A DNA stretch of 64,000 nt from Pseudomonadota bacterium (GTDB taxonomy: Bacteria > Desulfobacterota > Binatia > Binatales > Binataceae): the NCBI GenBank assembly GCA_021324885.1, contig JAJPIF010000001.1, forward strand, positions 124,001-188,000, written 5' to 3'. The notes under the pieces were generated by a model, which was not told the DNA's origin, searched no databases, and saw nothing but the letters and a program-made list of their open reading frames with translations. Below are positions 36,346-45,390 of the stretch, piece after piece; position 1 is the stretch's first letter, and every line of letters starts with the position of its first letter. The translations under genes and the position numbers were made by a program.

Positions 36346-37068
36346 CTATCCCAAACGGGAATGCGTCGGGATGGGCGGGTGCAACTGGTGAATGCCCTCG
36401 ATCCTGGCGTGCTCGACCCACGAGTACTGGCCCATGACGTCGATCAGCTTGCATCCGGTGATTCCGGCCGCTTGCGCACCGACCATATCGATCGAGTACA
36501 GGTCGCCCGCAAACAAGGCCTGATGGGGCGCGATGCGGAGGCGCTCCAGCGCGATATGGAAAATACGCGGATCGGGTTTGGCAACGCCGACTACGTGAGA
36601 ATCAATGATGACGTCGAAAAAGCCGGCCAGGCCATAGCGCTCCGCATCCCCCTGGATGTTGCCATTGGCGTTGGAAACCACGCCCAGTTTAAACCCCGCG
36701 TTGCGGAACTGCTCAAGCTGATCGATTATTCCCGGACGTACGACGCGCCACAACGATTGCTCCTGGTTGAGGGCCACAAACCTGTCGCGGCACCATTCCA
36801 CCCGCGATTGAGGCACACCTGCCGCCACCATCCAGGCCATAAAATACAGTCCGTAGGCTCGATCCAGGTCGATTGGCCCCTCAGCGCTCATCACATATTC
36901 GTCCAGCGCCCGGCGGCCGATGTACTCAGCGCGCTCCAGCGCGGTAGCCTCGAGTGTTGGTAAAACAGGCCGAAACTCCTGCGCCAACGCTTCGTAGTCG
37001 AGAAAGGCCAGCGTATTGCCGAAATCGAACAGCAGCGCTTTTATTTCATCGGTGCTCATCGGACCCAT
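36346..37068 (-). CDS. HAD-superfamily hydrolase
   Basis: The 240-residue protein has motif I as LFDFGNTLA, motif II VVSNANG, motif III Lys in GVAKPDP and motif IV in FAGDLYSIDM. An alpha-helical C1 cap covers about residues 20-110. The second motif I position, Asp in phosphatases, is Gly (DFGNT). This fits dehalogenase-like or other C1 HAD members better than a classic phosphatase. It is the first gene of the HAD-MBL-LLM run. ATG 37068 is used, and a second ATG at 37059 is possible. Divergent from ribE. Confidence 0.85.
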   Translation of the reverse strand: MGPMSTDEIKALLFDFGNTLAFLDYEALAQEFRPVLPTLEATALERAEYIGRRALDEYVMSAEGPIDLDRAYGLYFMAWMVAAGVPQSRVEWCRDRFVALNQEQSLWRVVRPGIIDQLEQFRNAGFKLGVVSNANGNIQGDAERYGLAGFFDVIIDSHVVGVAKPDPRIFHIALERLRIAPHQALFAGDLYSIDMVGAQAAGITGCKLIDVMGQYSWVEHARIEGIHQLHPPIPTHSRLG

Positions 37069-37250
37069 CTTAAAACAGACGGGCGGTGGGGCAAACCCTG
37101 GATTGGATCCTCATACACAGCCGCGGCCGCCTGATTTGCCTTGGAGGGCGGGAAAACGATAAGATACGATGGGTTTCCTGCCGAATCTTTCAGCGCTCAC
37201 TTGAGCCGATTCACCACCACCGGGCGCGACGATGGGCGGGACTGATAACG

Positions 37251-37880
37251 GTGTTCAGCGGAATAATTGAAGACCTCGGGACGGTCAAAAGTCTGAAGCC
37301 GACTGACAAGGGTGTCCTGATTACGATTGGTACGCGCCTGCCTTCCACCCGAATCAGGATTGGCGATTCCATCGCGTGTAGCGGAGCGTGTTTAACCGTG
37401 GTGTCAAAGCAGCGCGGTGCGATTTCAATGGACGTTTCCGCCGAAACGCTGCGGCGCACGGCTCTGGGCCAGCTCAAACCCGCCGACCCTATCAACCTCG
37501 AACGCAGCCTGACCTTGAACACGCTGCTCAATGGCCATTTGGTCTCGGGCCATGTCGACGGCGTCGGCACAATCGTTTCGATCGAGCCCGAGGGTGATTC
37601 GCGCCTGTTTACTTTCGAAGTGGCGCCCGATCAGGCCCGCTACCTGGTCGAGAAGGGCTCGGTCGCGGTTGACGGCATCAGCCTGACCGTTTTTGGCGTC
37701 AAGGGCCGCCGGTTTACCTGCGCGCTGATTCCGCACACGCTCAAGATGACGACGCTCGGAAGCAAGCGTCCGGGCGATATGGTTAATATCGAGAGTGACC
37801 TGCTGGCCAAGTACATTGAAAAGTTCGTGAGCAGACCCAACGGGGGCTACGCACGGAGGATGGCGGGACGACGGGGCTGA
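37251..37880 (+). CDS. ribE: Riboflavin synthase alpha chain
   Basis: The gene should begin at GTG 37251, giving MFSGIIEDLGTV as in the family. The open frame runs further upstream but has no function there. The 209-residue protein contains two lumazine-binding repeats. The first has SGACLTV and the second (from about residue 100) GHLVSGHVDGVGTI and DGISLTV, the repeated hallmark. It catalyses dismutation of two 6,7-dimethyl-8-ribityllumazine to riboflavin. No ribH, ribBA or ribD is adjacent. The upstream 165 bases show no recognisable FMN riboswitch. Confidence 0.93.
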   Translation: MFSGIIEDLGTVKSLKPTDKGVLITIGTRLPSTRIRIGDSIACSGACLTVVSKQRGAISMDVSAETLRRTALGQLKPADPINLERSLTLNTLLNGHLVSGHVDGVGTIVSIEPEGDSRLFTFEVAPDQARYLVEKGSVAVDGISLTVFGVKGRRFTCALIPHTLKMTTLGSKRPGDMVNIESDLLAKYIEKFVSRPNGGYARRMAGRRG

Positions 37881-37947
37881 TGTCAGCAAGCGCGATCACA
37901 TCAATTGCGGGAGTTGCCGCGATCGTAAACGGGGATGGAGGGCAGCC

Positions 37948-38418
37948 ATGAGCGTAATGCAAATACCCCGCAAGATCGAATACGCGCTGCGCGCCATGAT
38001 CCATCTGGCCGACGTGCCTGAGGGGGTCGCCAATGGCAATCAGATTGCCCGCAGCGAGCACATCCCCAAATACTTCCTGGAAAAGGTCATTCGCGATCTG
38101 ATGCGCAGCGGGCTGGTGCGCTCACGCCGCGGACCGGGCGGCGGTTATCAACTCGGCCGGCCGGCGGAAGCAATCTCGTTCAAGGACATTATCGAGGCGG
38201 TTGAAGGTCCGATTAACCTCAACGTCTGCCTTGAAGATACCAGCACCTGCAGTCTGCAGCCGCGCTGCCGTATGTTCCGGGTCTGGGAGCATGGACAACG
38301 TGTCCTGCTCGAAGTATTTTCTCAGACCAACCTTCAGCAGATCGCTTCCTCGAAAATGCCGGTGTCACTCCTCGGCGCTGCCGGCGAAAGCGAATCCGAG
38401 GCCGTTTTCAAGGCCTGA
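37948..38418 (+). CDS. Rrf2-family transcriptional regulator, iron-sulfur type
   Basis: GGAGGG precedes the ATG. The 156-residue protein has the winged helix (IEYALRAMIHLAD, KYFLEKVIRDLMRSGLVRSRRGPGGGY) and three cysteines at residues 94, 101 and 107 in CLEDTSTCSLQPRC, the cluster-binding loop of IscR/NsrR/RsrR proteins. It may sense iron-sulfur status or nitric oxide. An isc operon is not present. Neighbours are ribE, 67 bases upstream, and an N-acetylglutamate-synthase-like gene. Confidence 0.9.
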   Translation: MSVMQIPRKIEYALRAMIHLADVPEGVANGNQIARSEHIPKYFLEKVIRDLMRSGLVRSRRGPGGGYQLGRPAEAISFKDIIEAVEGPINLNVCLEDTSTCSLQPRCRMFRVWEHGQRVLLEVFSQTNLQQIASSKMPVSLLGAAGESESEAVFKA

Positions 38419-38506
38419 AAAAAACCACTTACTCGACCTTTGGCCGGCCGCTATAAGTTTTATATCCGCGGTGTGCGCGCAATTGTCCCCGGGTCAGTGA
38501 AGTAGA

Positions 38507-39706
38507 GTGGGTGAAACTCAGATTGAATCGTGGCCGCCCCGAACGGCCGAACCGGCCGGCATCGAGCTGACCAAGCCACTGAGTGAAAAGGCCTTTTACC
38601 TCCAGGAGTTTTACGGTAAGGGCTTGCTCTTCGCGCTGATTCCACCCGCTGGCCAACGGCTGCGCGATCTCGATTCGCTGGCCCGCGCGCTGCGTGAATT
38701 GGTACGCAATCAGACCCTGTGCATCCTCGTCGCCAGCGAAGACGTGCTGGCGCGCGTGCAGCGCAAGATCGGCCGGATCGCGCCGCGTCAGCCGCCTCCG
38801 ATCTTCGATCCCGCCCATGGACTGCGGTCGCGTCCTTATCCTCCCGATTCGGCAGTGACTCAGATTTGGCGCGTCCTGCGCGCCGGGCGCATCGCCGTGG
38901 CAGGCGCGCGCACCACCGATCCGGAGGATTTGACAGTTTTTGCGCAGGAGTTGGCGAGCAGGCTGGATGTTTTCAAGCTGGTGCTGCTGGCCCGCGACGG
39001 CGGCTTGACCGAAGCCGACGGCCACCGCGATTCGTTTGTGCAAATGAGCCAGATCAACGGGCTGGCCCGGCGCGAGCGCTCCAGGCTGCGCCGCGTCATT
39101 TTGCGCGCCGCCAAACGGGCGCTGGAAGACGGCGTCAATTCCGTCAATCTGACCGCGCCGCGCAGCGTGTACGAGGAGCTGTTCAGTTTCACTGGCACGG
39201 GCACGCTCTTTACCAGGGCGGCCTACGGCTCGGTCAAGCCCATTGCGCTGGAAGATTTCGAGGAAGCCGAGGCAATGATCAAACGCGGCCAGAATGAAGG
39301 GCTGCTGCTCGCGCGCACTGACGAGGAAATCGCACGGATTCTTCCATCATGTTTCGGTTATCGAGTCGCCGACGAACACCTCGCGGGTATCTGTTCGCTG
39401 TTGACCGAACCCTACCATCGCGAGCGCGCCGGCGAGCTGACCGCGCTCTACACGCTGACTCGCTTCCAGGGCGAGGGAGTCGGCATTGACCTGGTGCGCG
39501 AAGTGCTCAAAGAGGCCCGTGCGCGCAAACTCAAATATGTGTTCGCCTGCACCAGCGAGGAGCATGCGGCGCGATTTTTCAAACGGCTTAAGTTTCGCCC
39601 CGTCTCGCCCGCCGACGTGCCCGCGGCGAAATGGCGCGATTATAATCGCGATCGGATCAAGCGTCTGGCGATATTCCGAATAGACCTCTCTCCCACCTCG
39701 CGTTGA
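38507..39706 (+). CDS. N-acetylglutamate-synthase-like protein (AAK + GNAT)
   Basis: The 399-residue protein starts at GTG 38507. Residues 25-260 resemble a degraded amino-acid-kinase domain, with a short DADGH-like stretch (DGHRDSFVQMSQINGLARRE) and VNLTAPRSVYEELFSFTGTGTLF, which aligns with the ArgA GIGT segment. Residues 275-390 form a GNAT acetyltransferase (GELTALYTLTRFQGEGVGIDLVREVL) with the R/Q-x-G-x-G/A acetyl-CoA loop. This is the ArgA layout for the first step of arginine synthesis, making N-acetylglutamate. The kinase-like part is very divergent, so another acyl acceptor is possible. Confidence 0.6.
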   Translation: MGETQIESWPPRTAEPAGIELTKPLSEKAFYLQEFYGKGLLFALIPPAGQRLRDLDSLARALRELVRNQTLCILVASEDVLARVQRKIGRIAPRQPPPIFDPAHGLRSRPYPPDSAVTQIWRVLRAGRIAVAGARTTDPEDLTVFAQELASRLDVFKLVLLARDGGLTEADGHRDSFVQMSQINGLARRERSRLRRVILRAAKRALEDGVNSVNLTAPRSVYEELFSFTGTGTLFTRAAYGSVKPIALEDFEEAEAMIKRGQNEGLLLARTDEEIARILPSCFGYRVADEHLAGICSLLTEPYHRERAGELTALYTLTRFQGEGVGIDLVREVLKEARARKLKYVFACTSEEHAARFFKRLKFRPVSPADVPAAKWRDYNRDRIKRLAIFRIDLSPTSR

Positions 39707-39893
39707 GAAGGAATTGGCCTGTCACGCATTCGCCGATCTGATCATTTTTGATGCGCGCGCTTTCACCTCGATACCTCGCCGTGCGCCAGCCCTGGAACCG
39801 ATCCTTGGGACCAACGCCCGCAGACGTTCCATCGGTCCTGCTGCGCCCCGCAAGGGCTTACGCTTGGAATCAAACGATCACCTCCGCTGTGCT

Positions 39894-40634
39894 TCAAAAT
39901 GGCGGGGGTGCAGGGGGCGGAGCTGGAGGCGGCGCGGGGACGGCGGCGCCCGGACCGGCACCGGCAAAGCCCCGGCCGTGTCCCGAACCCATTCCGGCCA
40001 GCCCAATCGGACCGGGAGGTAACGGCGGCTGCGTTCCCAGGATAACGGTCTCGTAGCCGGCGGGCACCTCGACAATCTGCTCGGGGAACTTTCGGTTAGC
40101 CGCGGCGACTTTCCCTTCCATAACGGCGACCTCAGTGGAAGGGCCGTTATACACTGCCGACGTGTCAGCGTACTTGACCTTAAAACGGGTTCCACGCACC
40201 GCCAGAAATGCGTTGGGGGTCATAACCGTGAAATCCGCCCCGGACGCGCGCAACCCGCGGTTGACCAATGCCATCAGGCGCCCACCTTCCAAACTGACAG
40301 TCGTCTTGTCCGCGTGTATTTCATGTTGATCGACAATCAAGGTGCTGTTTTCACCGAGCTGGATCAAACTGTGATCATCAAGGCTCAGGGTCAGCGTCGA
40401 GGAGGCGTCAGTGGTGAGCTTGTCCATCAGGTGGATCGGCATGCCGACGACGGCGATTACGGTCTGGCTCGCGCGTGTGAGCTGCGGGCGACCGCTGACT
40501 TGCGAGATCGCGCCCACCGCCGGCTGGGCAAGCGCCTCGGCAAGAACGGCGAGCGGCAGAATCAGCGCCCACACAAGTGCGATTGGCAACTTCCGAAATT
40601 CAAGCCGGCGTCCGGGAATCAACCTGGCAACCAT
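39894..40634 (-). CDS. FecR-domain exported protein
   Basis: The 246-residue protein has a signal peptide (LPIALVWALILPLAVLAEALAQ), then a FecR-type domain of about 150 residues with SQVSGRPQLTRA, LHTDASSTLTLSL-like strands (LTTDASSTLTLSLDD), VNRGLRASGADFTV and the highly conserved TPNAFLAVRGTRFKV. A low-complexity Gly/Pro tail (PAPPPAPPPAPPPF) closes the protein. Such stand-alone FecR proteins are periplasmic and not the anti-sigma factor of iron uptake. Its ATG follows the parB stop with no spacer, so it is translated as the last gene of the parAB operon. Confidence 0.8.
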   Translation of the reverse strand: MVARLIPGRRLEFRKLPIALVWALILPLAVLAEALAQPAVGAISQVSGRPQLTRASQTVIAVVGMPIHLMDKLTTDASSTLTLSLDDHSLIQLGENSTLIVDQHEIHADKTTVSLEGGRLMALVNRGLRASGADFTVMTPNAFLAVRGTRFKVKYADTSAVYNGPSTEVAVMEGKVAAANRKFPEQIVEVPAGYETVILGTQPPLPPGPIGLAGMGSGHGRGFAGAGPGAAVPAPPPAPPPAPPPF

Positions 40635-41540
40635 TCAAGCTGCGGAAAACCGCGCGTGGCCGTTGGATTGATTGGTCAGTATCGCGGCGAGCCCGGTCAG
40701 GTCGTCGTCGTTGTAAAATTCGATCTCGACGCGACCGGGTGATTTGCCTTTGCCCCTGACCACTCGCACCTTGCGCTTGAGTGACCTTTGCAGGTTTTCC
40801 ACCAGAGCCTGCAGATGAACATCGGCGGGCCGGCTCGGCAAAGCCTTGCCCGGCGGTTGCCGTTTGCGCGATATCTCCTCTGCTCCGCGCGCGGAGATTC
40901 CGCGTGTGACGATTTCCCGCGCCGCGCTGATTTGGGCCGCCGCGCTCTGGAGCGCAAGTAGAGGACGCGCCTGACCCGCCGTCAATGCGCCGTTTTCGAT
41001 CATCTCCAGGACGGCTTCAGGCAGGTCCAGCAGCCGGATCGCGTTGCTGACGTGGGGACGGCTTTTGCCGATGCGCTGGGCGATTTGCTCGTGACTTAAG
41101 GCAAATTCGCGAGCCAACCGCGCGAACGCGCGCGCTTCCTCAATCGCGTTGAGATCCTCCCGCGCCAGATTCTCCACCAATGACACTTCCAGCGCCGTGC
41201 GGTCGTCGAATTCGTGGACCACCACTGGCACCGTTTCAAGTCCGGCCTCCCGCGCCGCGCGCAAACGGCGTTCCCCCGCAATCAGTTCGTAGCGCGCGCC
41301 GTCGGGCCCGGTCTGCAGGACCCGCACCAGCAGGGGCTCGATCACGCCTTGGGCGCGGATTGCCTCAACCAGCTCACCCAGCCGCTGGGGGTCGAAACGG
41401 CGCCGCGGCTGGAATGGCGAGGGGATAATCCGATTGACCGGCACATCGAGCAGATTGCCCTGATGCGTCTGGGTTTGCTCTTCGAATGCCGCACCCTCGA
41501 TCAACGCCCCGAGACCCCGTCCCAATGGTTTGCGTGTCAT
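40635..41540 (-). CDS. parB: Chromosome-partitioning protein ParB
   Basis: The 301-residue protein has the ParB/Spo0J core: PFQPRRRFD at residues 41-49, the CTP-binding GERRLRAAREAG and the ENLAREDLNAIEEARAF segment. The HTH follows (LSHEQIAQRIGKSRPHVSNAIRLL). The C-terminal dimerisation part holds VRGKGKSPGRVEIEFYNDDDL. It loads onto parS, forms CTP-gated sliding clamps and works with ParA to segregate the origin. It lies 65 bases downstream of parA on the same strand, and fecR follows directly. Confidence 0.96.
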   Translation of the reverse strand: MTRKPLGRGLGALIEGAAFEEQTQTHQGNLLDVPVNRIIPSPFQPRRRFDPQRLGELVEAIRAQGVIEPLLVRVLQTGPDGARYELIAGERRLRAAREAGLETVPVVVHEFDDRTALEVSLVENLAREDLNAIEEARAFARLAREFALSHEQIAQRIGKSRPHVSNAIRLLDLPEAVLEMIENGALTAGQARPLLALQSAAAQISAAREIVTRGISARGAEEISRKRQPPGKALPSRPADVHLQALVENLQRSLKRKVRVVRGKGKSPGRVEIEFYNDDDLTGLAAILTNQSNGHARFSAA

Positions 41541-41605
41541 GATCCCCTCCTACCTTACCCCTGGTCCTCTCCCGCTCAGAGTATGCAATGGTTGCTTGTT
41601 TTTCG

Positions 41606-42415
41606 TCAGGCCTGGTCTCGTGCCACGCCCGTGGTCTGAGCATGACGCTGCACGATTTCCTGGGCCAAGTTACGGTAGCTGTGAGCTCCGGCCGATTTGC
41701 TGTCGTATTCCAGTACGGAAAGTCCATGACTTGGGCTCTCCGACAGCCGGACATTGCGCGGAATGACGCTGTTGAAGACCTCGGTGCCGAAATGTTCGCG
41801 GACCTCGCGCGCGACCTCATGGCTCAGGCGGTTGCGTCCATCGAACATGGTGAGAACCAGCCCTTCCAGCTTTAGTGCCGGGTTGGGTCCGGTGTTGATC
41901 CGTCTGATAGTGCCGATGAGCGAGGTAAGCCCCTCCAGCGCATAATATTCACATTGCATTGGCACCAGGACGGATTGTGCTGCTACCAAGGCGTTCAGCG
42001 TCAACAGTCCAAGCGAGGGCGGAGTGTCAATTAGAACATAGTTATAATTATGCGCAGTCGATTTCAAGGCGGAGGCTAGTATCCGCTCTCGCCCTTCCAT
42101 TGTAGCCAACTCCACCTCCGCCCCTACCAGATTGGTACTGGAGGGTGCCAGGAACAGAAAATGGCGAACGGGCCTGACGATTTCGATTAGCTGGGAACGC
42201 CCGATCAAAACGTCATAGATGTTGCGTGAGGGCACTGTTTTTGGGCCGCTGAGTTCACGCCGCGAATCGACACCCGAAGTGGCATTGCCCTGCGGATCCA
42301 GGTCGATCAGCAAGACACGCAGTTTCAAATCAGCGAGGGCCACCGCCAGATTAATCGCGGTTGTAGTCTTGCCCACGCCACCCTTTTGGTTGGCAATTGC
42401 CACTACACGACCCAC
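41606..42415 (-). CDS. parA: Chromosome-partitioning ATPase ParA/Soj
   Basis: A GTG at 42415 gives MGRVVAIANQKGGVGKTT and is preceded by GGGAGG at six bases, so it is preferred over a TTG 20 codons upstream. The 269-residue protein has the deviant Walker A KGGVGKTT (residues 11-18), Walker A' LIDLDPQGN, and Walker B LIDTPPSLGLL. It is the DNA-binding ATPase that positions ParB-parS complexes. It is second to rsmG in the leftward run. Confidence 0.95.
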   Translation of the reverse strand: MGRVVAIANQKGGVGKTTTAINLAVALADLKLRVLLIDLDPQGNATSGVDSRRELSGPKTVPSRNIYDVLIGRSQLIEIVRPVRHFLFLAPSSTNLVGAEVELATMEGRERILASALKSTAHNYNYVLIDTPPSLGLLTLNALVAAQSVLVPMQCEYYALEGLTSLIGTIRRINTGPNPALKLEGLVLTMFDGRNRLSHEVAREVREHFGTEVFNSVIPRNVRLSESPSHGLSVLEYDSKSAGAHSYRNLAQEIVQRHAQTTGVARDQA

Positions 42416-42539
42416 ATCCGACCTCCCGCCATCCAAAAGAACGGAGACCAAGTCACCGTTTTCGAGTCGCTGCAATTTTAGGCTCTAACGGGGACCAGAT
42501 GCAAAACCGCGCTGCGAGTAATTGTAAACAGCGCGTAGA

Positions 42540-43211
42540 TCATTGGGAATTTTCCGATTTGCGCCAAACCGCCAGAACCCGATTTACGACGGTCCTGCCA
42601 TGGCGCAGCGAATAAGTATAGCGCCGATATCCTGCAAGGCCGTTGGTTTGCGCCGCCACTAGCTCCAGGCGCTGAGACGACGAAGCGTAAAGGATCGCAA
42701 CTCCCGACTTAATCAGGACCGTGCCAGCGATCGAATAGAAGTCGGCCAGCGGCCCCGAGGCGCGCGAAAGTGCGGCATCAAAGCGCTGGGCCGGGTCCTT
42801 TGGTTGAAGCCGAATCGCCAGAACCTCGACGTTGTCCAAGGCCATCTGCGCAGCGGCCACGCGAAGAAAGCTGGCGCGCTTACGGCGGGATTCGGCCAGA
42901 ATAAAGCGAGCCGGACACGCGCTGGCGAGGATCAGCCCGGGGAAGCCGGCGCCACTGCCGAAATCCAGCACCCGTTTGCCGTCCTGGAAGGCGTCCGGCA
43001 CCAACACCAGCGGCATGAGGCTATCAACGATGTGAAAAGCGGTCTCGGCGGGGTCCTCAGGTTTGGCAGTCAGGTTCGATCTCACGCCCCATAGGGACAG
43101 AGTCTGTGCGAAGAGTTCCATCCGGTCCAGGAAGGTGGCGTTGAGCAGCGTTGCCAAAGCAATATTGGAGCAGTAGGACTCCAGTTCGGCCCTGATTGAG
43201 GACGCCGTCAC
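42540..43211 (-). CDS. rsmG: 16S rRNA (guanine527-N7)-methyltransferase
   Basis: The 223-residue protein starts at GTG 43211. It has the RsmG signatures: NLTAKPEDPAETAFHIVDSL, the SAM-binding DFGSGAGFPGLILA near residue 93 and SRASGPLADF. It methylates G527 of 16S rRNA with S-adenosylmethionine, affecting streptomycin response. It is transcribed after mnmG, with two parS sites in the 113 bases between the genes, and before parA. Confidence 0.94.
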   Translation of the reverse strand: MTASSIRAELESYCSNIALATLLNATFLDRMELFAQTLSLWGVRSNLTAKPEDPAETAFHIVDSLMPLVLVPDAFQDGKRVLDFGSGAGFPGLILASACPARFILAESRRKRASFLRVAAAQMALDNVEVLAIRLQPKDPAQRFDAALSRASGPLADFYSIAGTVLIKSGVAILYASSSQRLELVAAQTNGLAGYRRYTYSLRHGRTVVNRVLAVWRKSENSQ

Positions 43212-43226
43212 TTCATTAAAACGGGA

Positions 43227-43242
43227 TGTTCCACGTGAAACA
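43227..43242. promoter_or_regulatory. parS centromere site, exact consensus
   Basis: TGTTCCACGTGAAACA matches the classical ParB-binding consensus TGTTNCACGTGAAACA without mismatch. It lies 15 bases upstream of the rsmG start and about 810 bases upstream of parA. Confidence 0.93.
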
Positions 43243-43320
43243 TATAGCCCCGATCATGCTTTGAAGCCGTCGTCGGCTCGCCAAACGCAACCCAGTAGCG
43301 GCAGCCGACTTAATGCGGAT

Positions 43321-43336
43321 AGTTTCACGTGAAACT
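43321..43336. promoter_or_regulatory. parS-like site overlapping the mnmG stop codon
   Basis: AGTTTCACGTGAAACT is a perfect 16-base palindrome with the parS core GTTTCACGTGAAAC and only the outermost bases different. It spans the last codons and stop of mnmG and lies 78 bases from the exact parS site. Confidence 0.85.
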
Positions 43337-45214
43337 TTCGGGGCGATTACGACCAGTGCGGCTAACGCTCTTTAGATACACCGCCAACAGGGAGACGGCG
43401 GCCGGAGTTATGCCCGGCATCCGCGACGCCTGGCCCAGCGAATGGGGCCGGATTTTGCTCAGCCGCTCGCGCACCTCGGTAGATAGCCCCGGAACGCTTG
43501 CGTAATCCAGCCATGATGGTATCGCGGTCTCGTCCAGTCGCCGCACCCGTTCGACGGTCTCCGCCTGCCGCCGCACATAGCCCTCGTATTTTACCTCGAT
43601 CTCCAATTCTGCCGCCTCATCGGGCGTCAGCGACGGTTCAAGACCGGCCATTCGCAAGATCGCGTGATAGGAAACCTCCGGCCGCTTAAGCAATTCGTGC
43701 GCATAGGTCGGCTGCTTTATGGGCGCGGACCCTGACGCTCGCAGCAGGCGATTTACCCCGTCCGAGTCTGCAACCAGCACCGTGGACAGCCGCCTGCGCT
43801 CCGCCGCGACACGGGCGGATTTCGACGCCGTCCGCTCCACGCTTTCCCGGTTGAGCAAGCCCAGCCGCGCGCCCAAGGCACCGAGCCGGCGGTCGGCGTT
43901 GTCTTCGCGCAGCAGCAGCCGGTATTCGGCGCGCGAGGTGAACATACGATATGGCTCGCCCCCGATTCCTCGGGTTACCAGGTCGTCAATCAGCACTCCG
44001 ATGTAGGCCTCGTCGCGCCGCAGGATTACCGGTGCCTCGTTGCGCCCGATCAGGACGGCATTGATTCCAGCCATTAGTCCCTGCGCCGCCGCCTCTTCAT
44101 ATCCGGTGGTGCCGTTGATCTGACCGGCGAAAAACAAACCCTTTACCAGTTTGGTCTCGAGCGTGGGGTGAAGTTGCGTCGGATCGCTGAAGTCATACTC
44201 GATCGCATAGCCGGGCCGCATGATCTCTGCCTGTTCCAGTCCCCTGATCGATCGCACCATTTGAACCTGAACGTCCAAGGGCAGGCTGGTAGATAGCCCG
44301 TTTGGATAGACCTCAACCGTATCCCGGCCTTCTGGTTCCAGGAAAATCTGATGGCGCTCCTTGCTGGCAAAACGGACGACCTTGTCCTCCACTGAAGGGC
44401 AATAGCGCGGGCCACGGCTCTGGATTACCCCCGAGTACATCGGCGACCGATCAAGTCCGCTTCGGATAATCTGATGCGTCTGAGCGTTGGTGAAGGTCAG
44501 ATGACACGCAATCTGGTTTTGGCTTATCCTGGTGGTCCGGAAGGAAAAAGGAGGAGGCGGATCATCGCCTGGCTGGACCTCCAAATCCGTATAATCGATC
44601 GTGCGCCCGTCCAGGCGCGGGCAGGTGCCCGTCTTAAGGCGGCCGATTCTGAAGCCCAATTGCGCCAGATGCTCGCTCAGACCCATCGCGGCGAAATCGC
44701 CAGCCCGCCCGGCGGGATAATTCCTAAGCCCGATATGGACAAGCCCCTTCAAAAACGTCCCGGTGGTCAGAATTACCGCCGAAGCTTCGAATTCCTCTCC
44801 GATTTGGGACTCGACCCCACGCACACGATCGCCGTCCAACAGGAGGCGCTCCACGCTCGCCTGACGAATCGTCAGGTTTGGCGTCGATTCCATCACCCGC
44901 TTCATCCGGGCCCGGTATGCCGCTTTGTCTGCTTGGGCCCGGCGCGCTCTGACTGCGGGTCCCTTGCGCGTATTAAGGAACCTGAACTGGATCCCGGTCT
45001 CATCGATGGCCAGCGCCATCTCGCCGCCCAAGGCGTCGATTTCACGCACCAGATGGCCTTTGCCAATACCTCCGATCGCGGGATTGCACGACATCTGCCC
45101 GATATGGTCCAGGTTAAGCGTCAGCATCAGGCAGCGCGAACCCATCCGCGCCGCCGCCAGCGCCGCTTCGATTCCGGCATGTCCGGCGCCCACCACGATA
45201 ACGTCGAATTTCAT
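43325..45214 (-). CDS. mnmG: tRNA uridine 5-carboxymethylaminomethyl modification enzyme MnmG
   Basis: The 629-residue protein has the FAD-binding [17 protein letters not shown] at the start, [17 protein letters not shown], the TGTFL and [10 protein letters not shown] segments, and [13 protein letters not shown] with the conserved Cys. [12 protein letters not shown] and a C-terminal helical domain follow. With MnmE it makes cmnm5U34 in tRNA. Length matches the family. Its end contains the parS-like palindrome. The mnmE gene is 176 bases upstream on the same strand. Confidence 0.95.
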   Translation of the reverse strand: MKFDVIVVGAGHAGIEAALAAARMGSRCLMLTLNLDHIGQMSCNPAIGGIGKGHLVREIDALGGEMALAIDETGIQFRFLNTRKGPAVRARRAQADKAAYRARMKRVMESTPNLTIRQASVERLLLDGDRVRGVESQIGEEFEASAVILTTGTFLKGLVHIGLRNYPAGRAGDFAAMGLSEHLAQLGFRIGRLKTGTCPRLDGRTIDYTDLEVQPGDDPPPPFSFRTTRISQNQIACHLTFTNAQTHQIIRSGLDRSPMYSGVIQSRGPRYCPSVEDKVVRFASKERHQIFLEPEGRDTVEVYPNGLSTSLPLDVQVQMVRSIRGLEQAEIMRPGYAIEYDFSDPTQLHPTLETKLVKGLFFAGQINGTTGYEEAAAQGLMAGINAVLIGRNEAPVILRRDEAYIGVLIDDLVTRGIGGEPYRMFTSRAEYRLLLREDNADRRLGALGARLGLLNRESVERTASKSARVAAERRRLSTVLVADSDGVNRLLRASGSAPIKQPTYAHELLKRPEVSYHAILRMAGLEPSLTPDEAAELEIEVKYEGYVRRQAETVERVRRLDETAIPSWLDYASVPGLSTEVRERLSKIRPHSLGQASRMPGITPAAVSLLAVYLKSVSRTGRNRPESFT

Positions 45215-45390
45215 AGGCCGACAATAAATTATGCCCCGCCGAAGCGCGGCTGCAAAATGGCCGTCGTTTTCTGACCCTGCCGCCGCGGCAAACGGTTGTA
45301 GGCCGCCTTGCTAAACTGATTCCCCGCGTTGGCGTTTGGCCGGAAAGGGAACACTCAAGGAGCGCTTGGTTAACCTAATTTAGGATAAAT

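Noticed and set aside
37086-37250. FMN riboswitch before ribE
   Set aside because: None of the conserved RFN segments could be recognised.
44474-45274. 266-codon plus-strand frame inside mnmG
   Set aside because: Antisense to a highly conserved gene, with no protein-like features.
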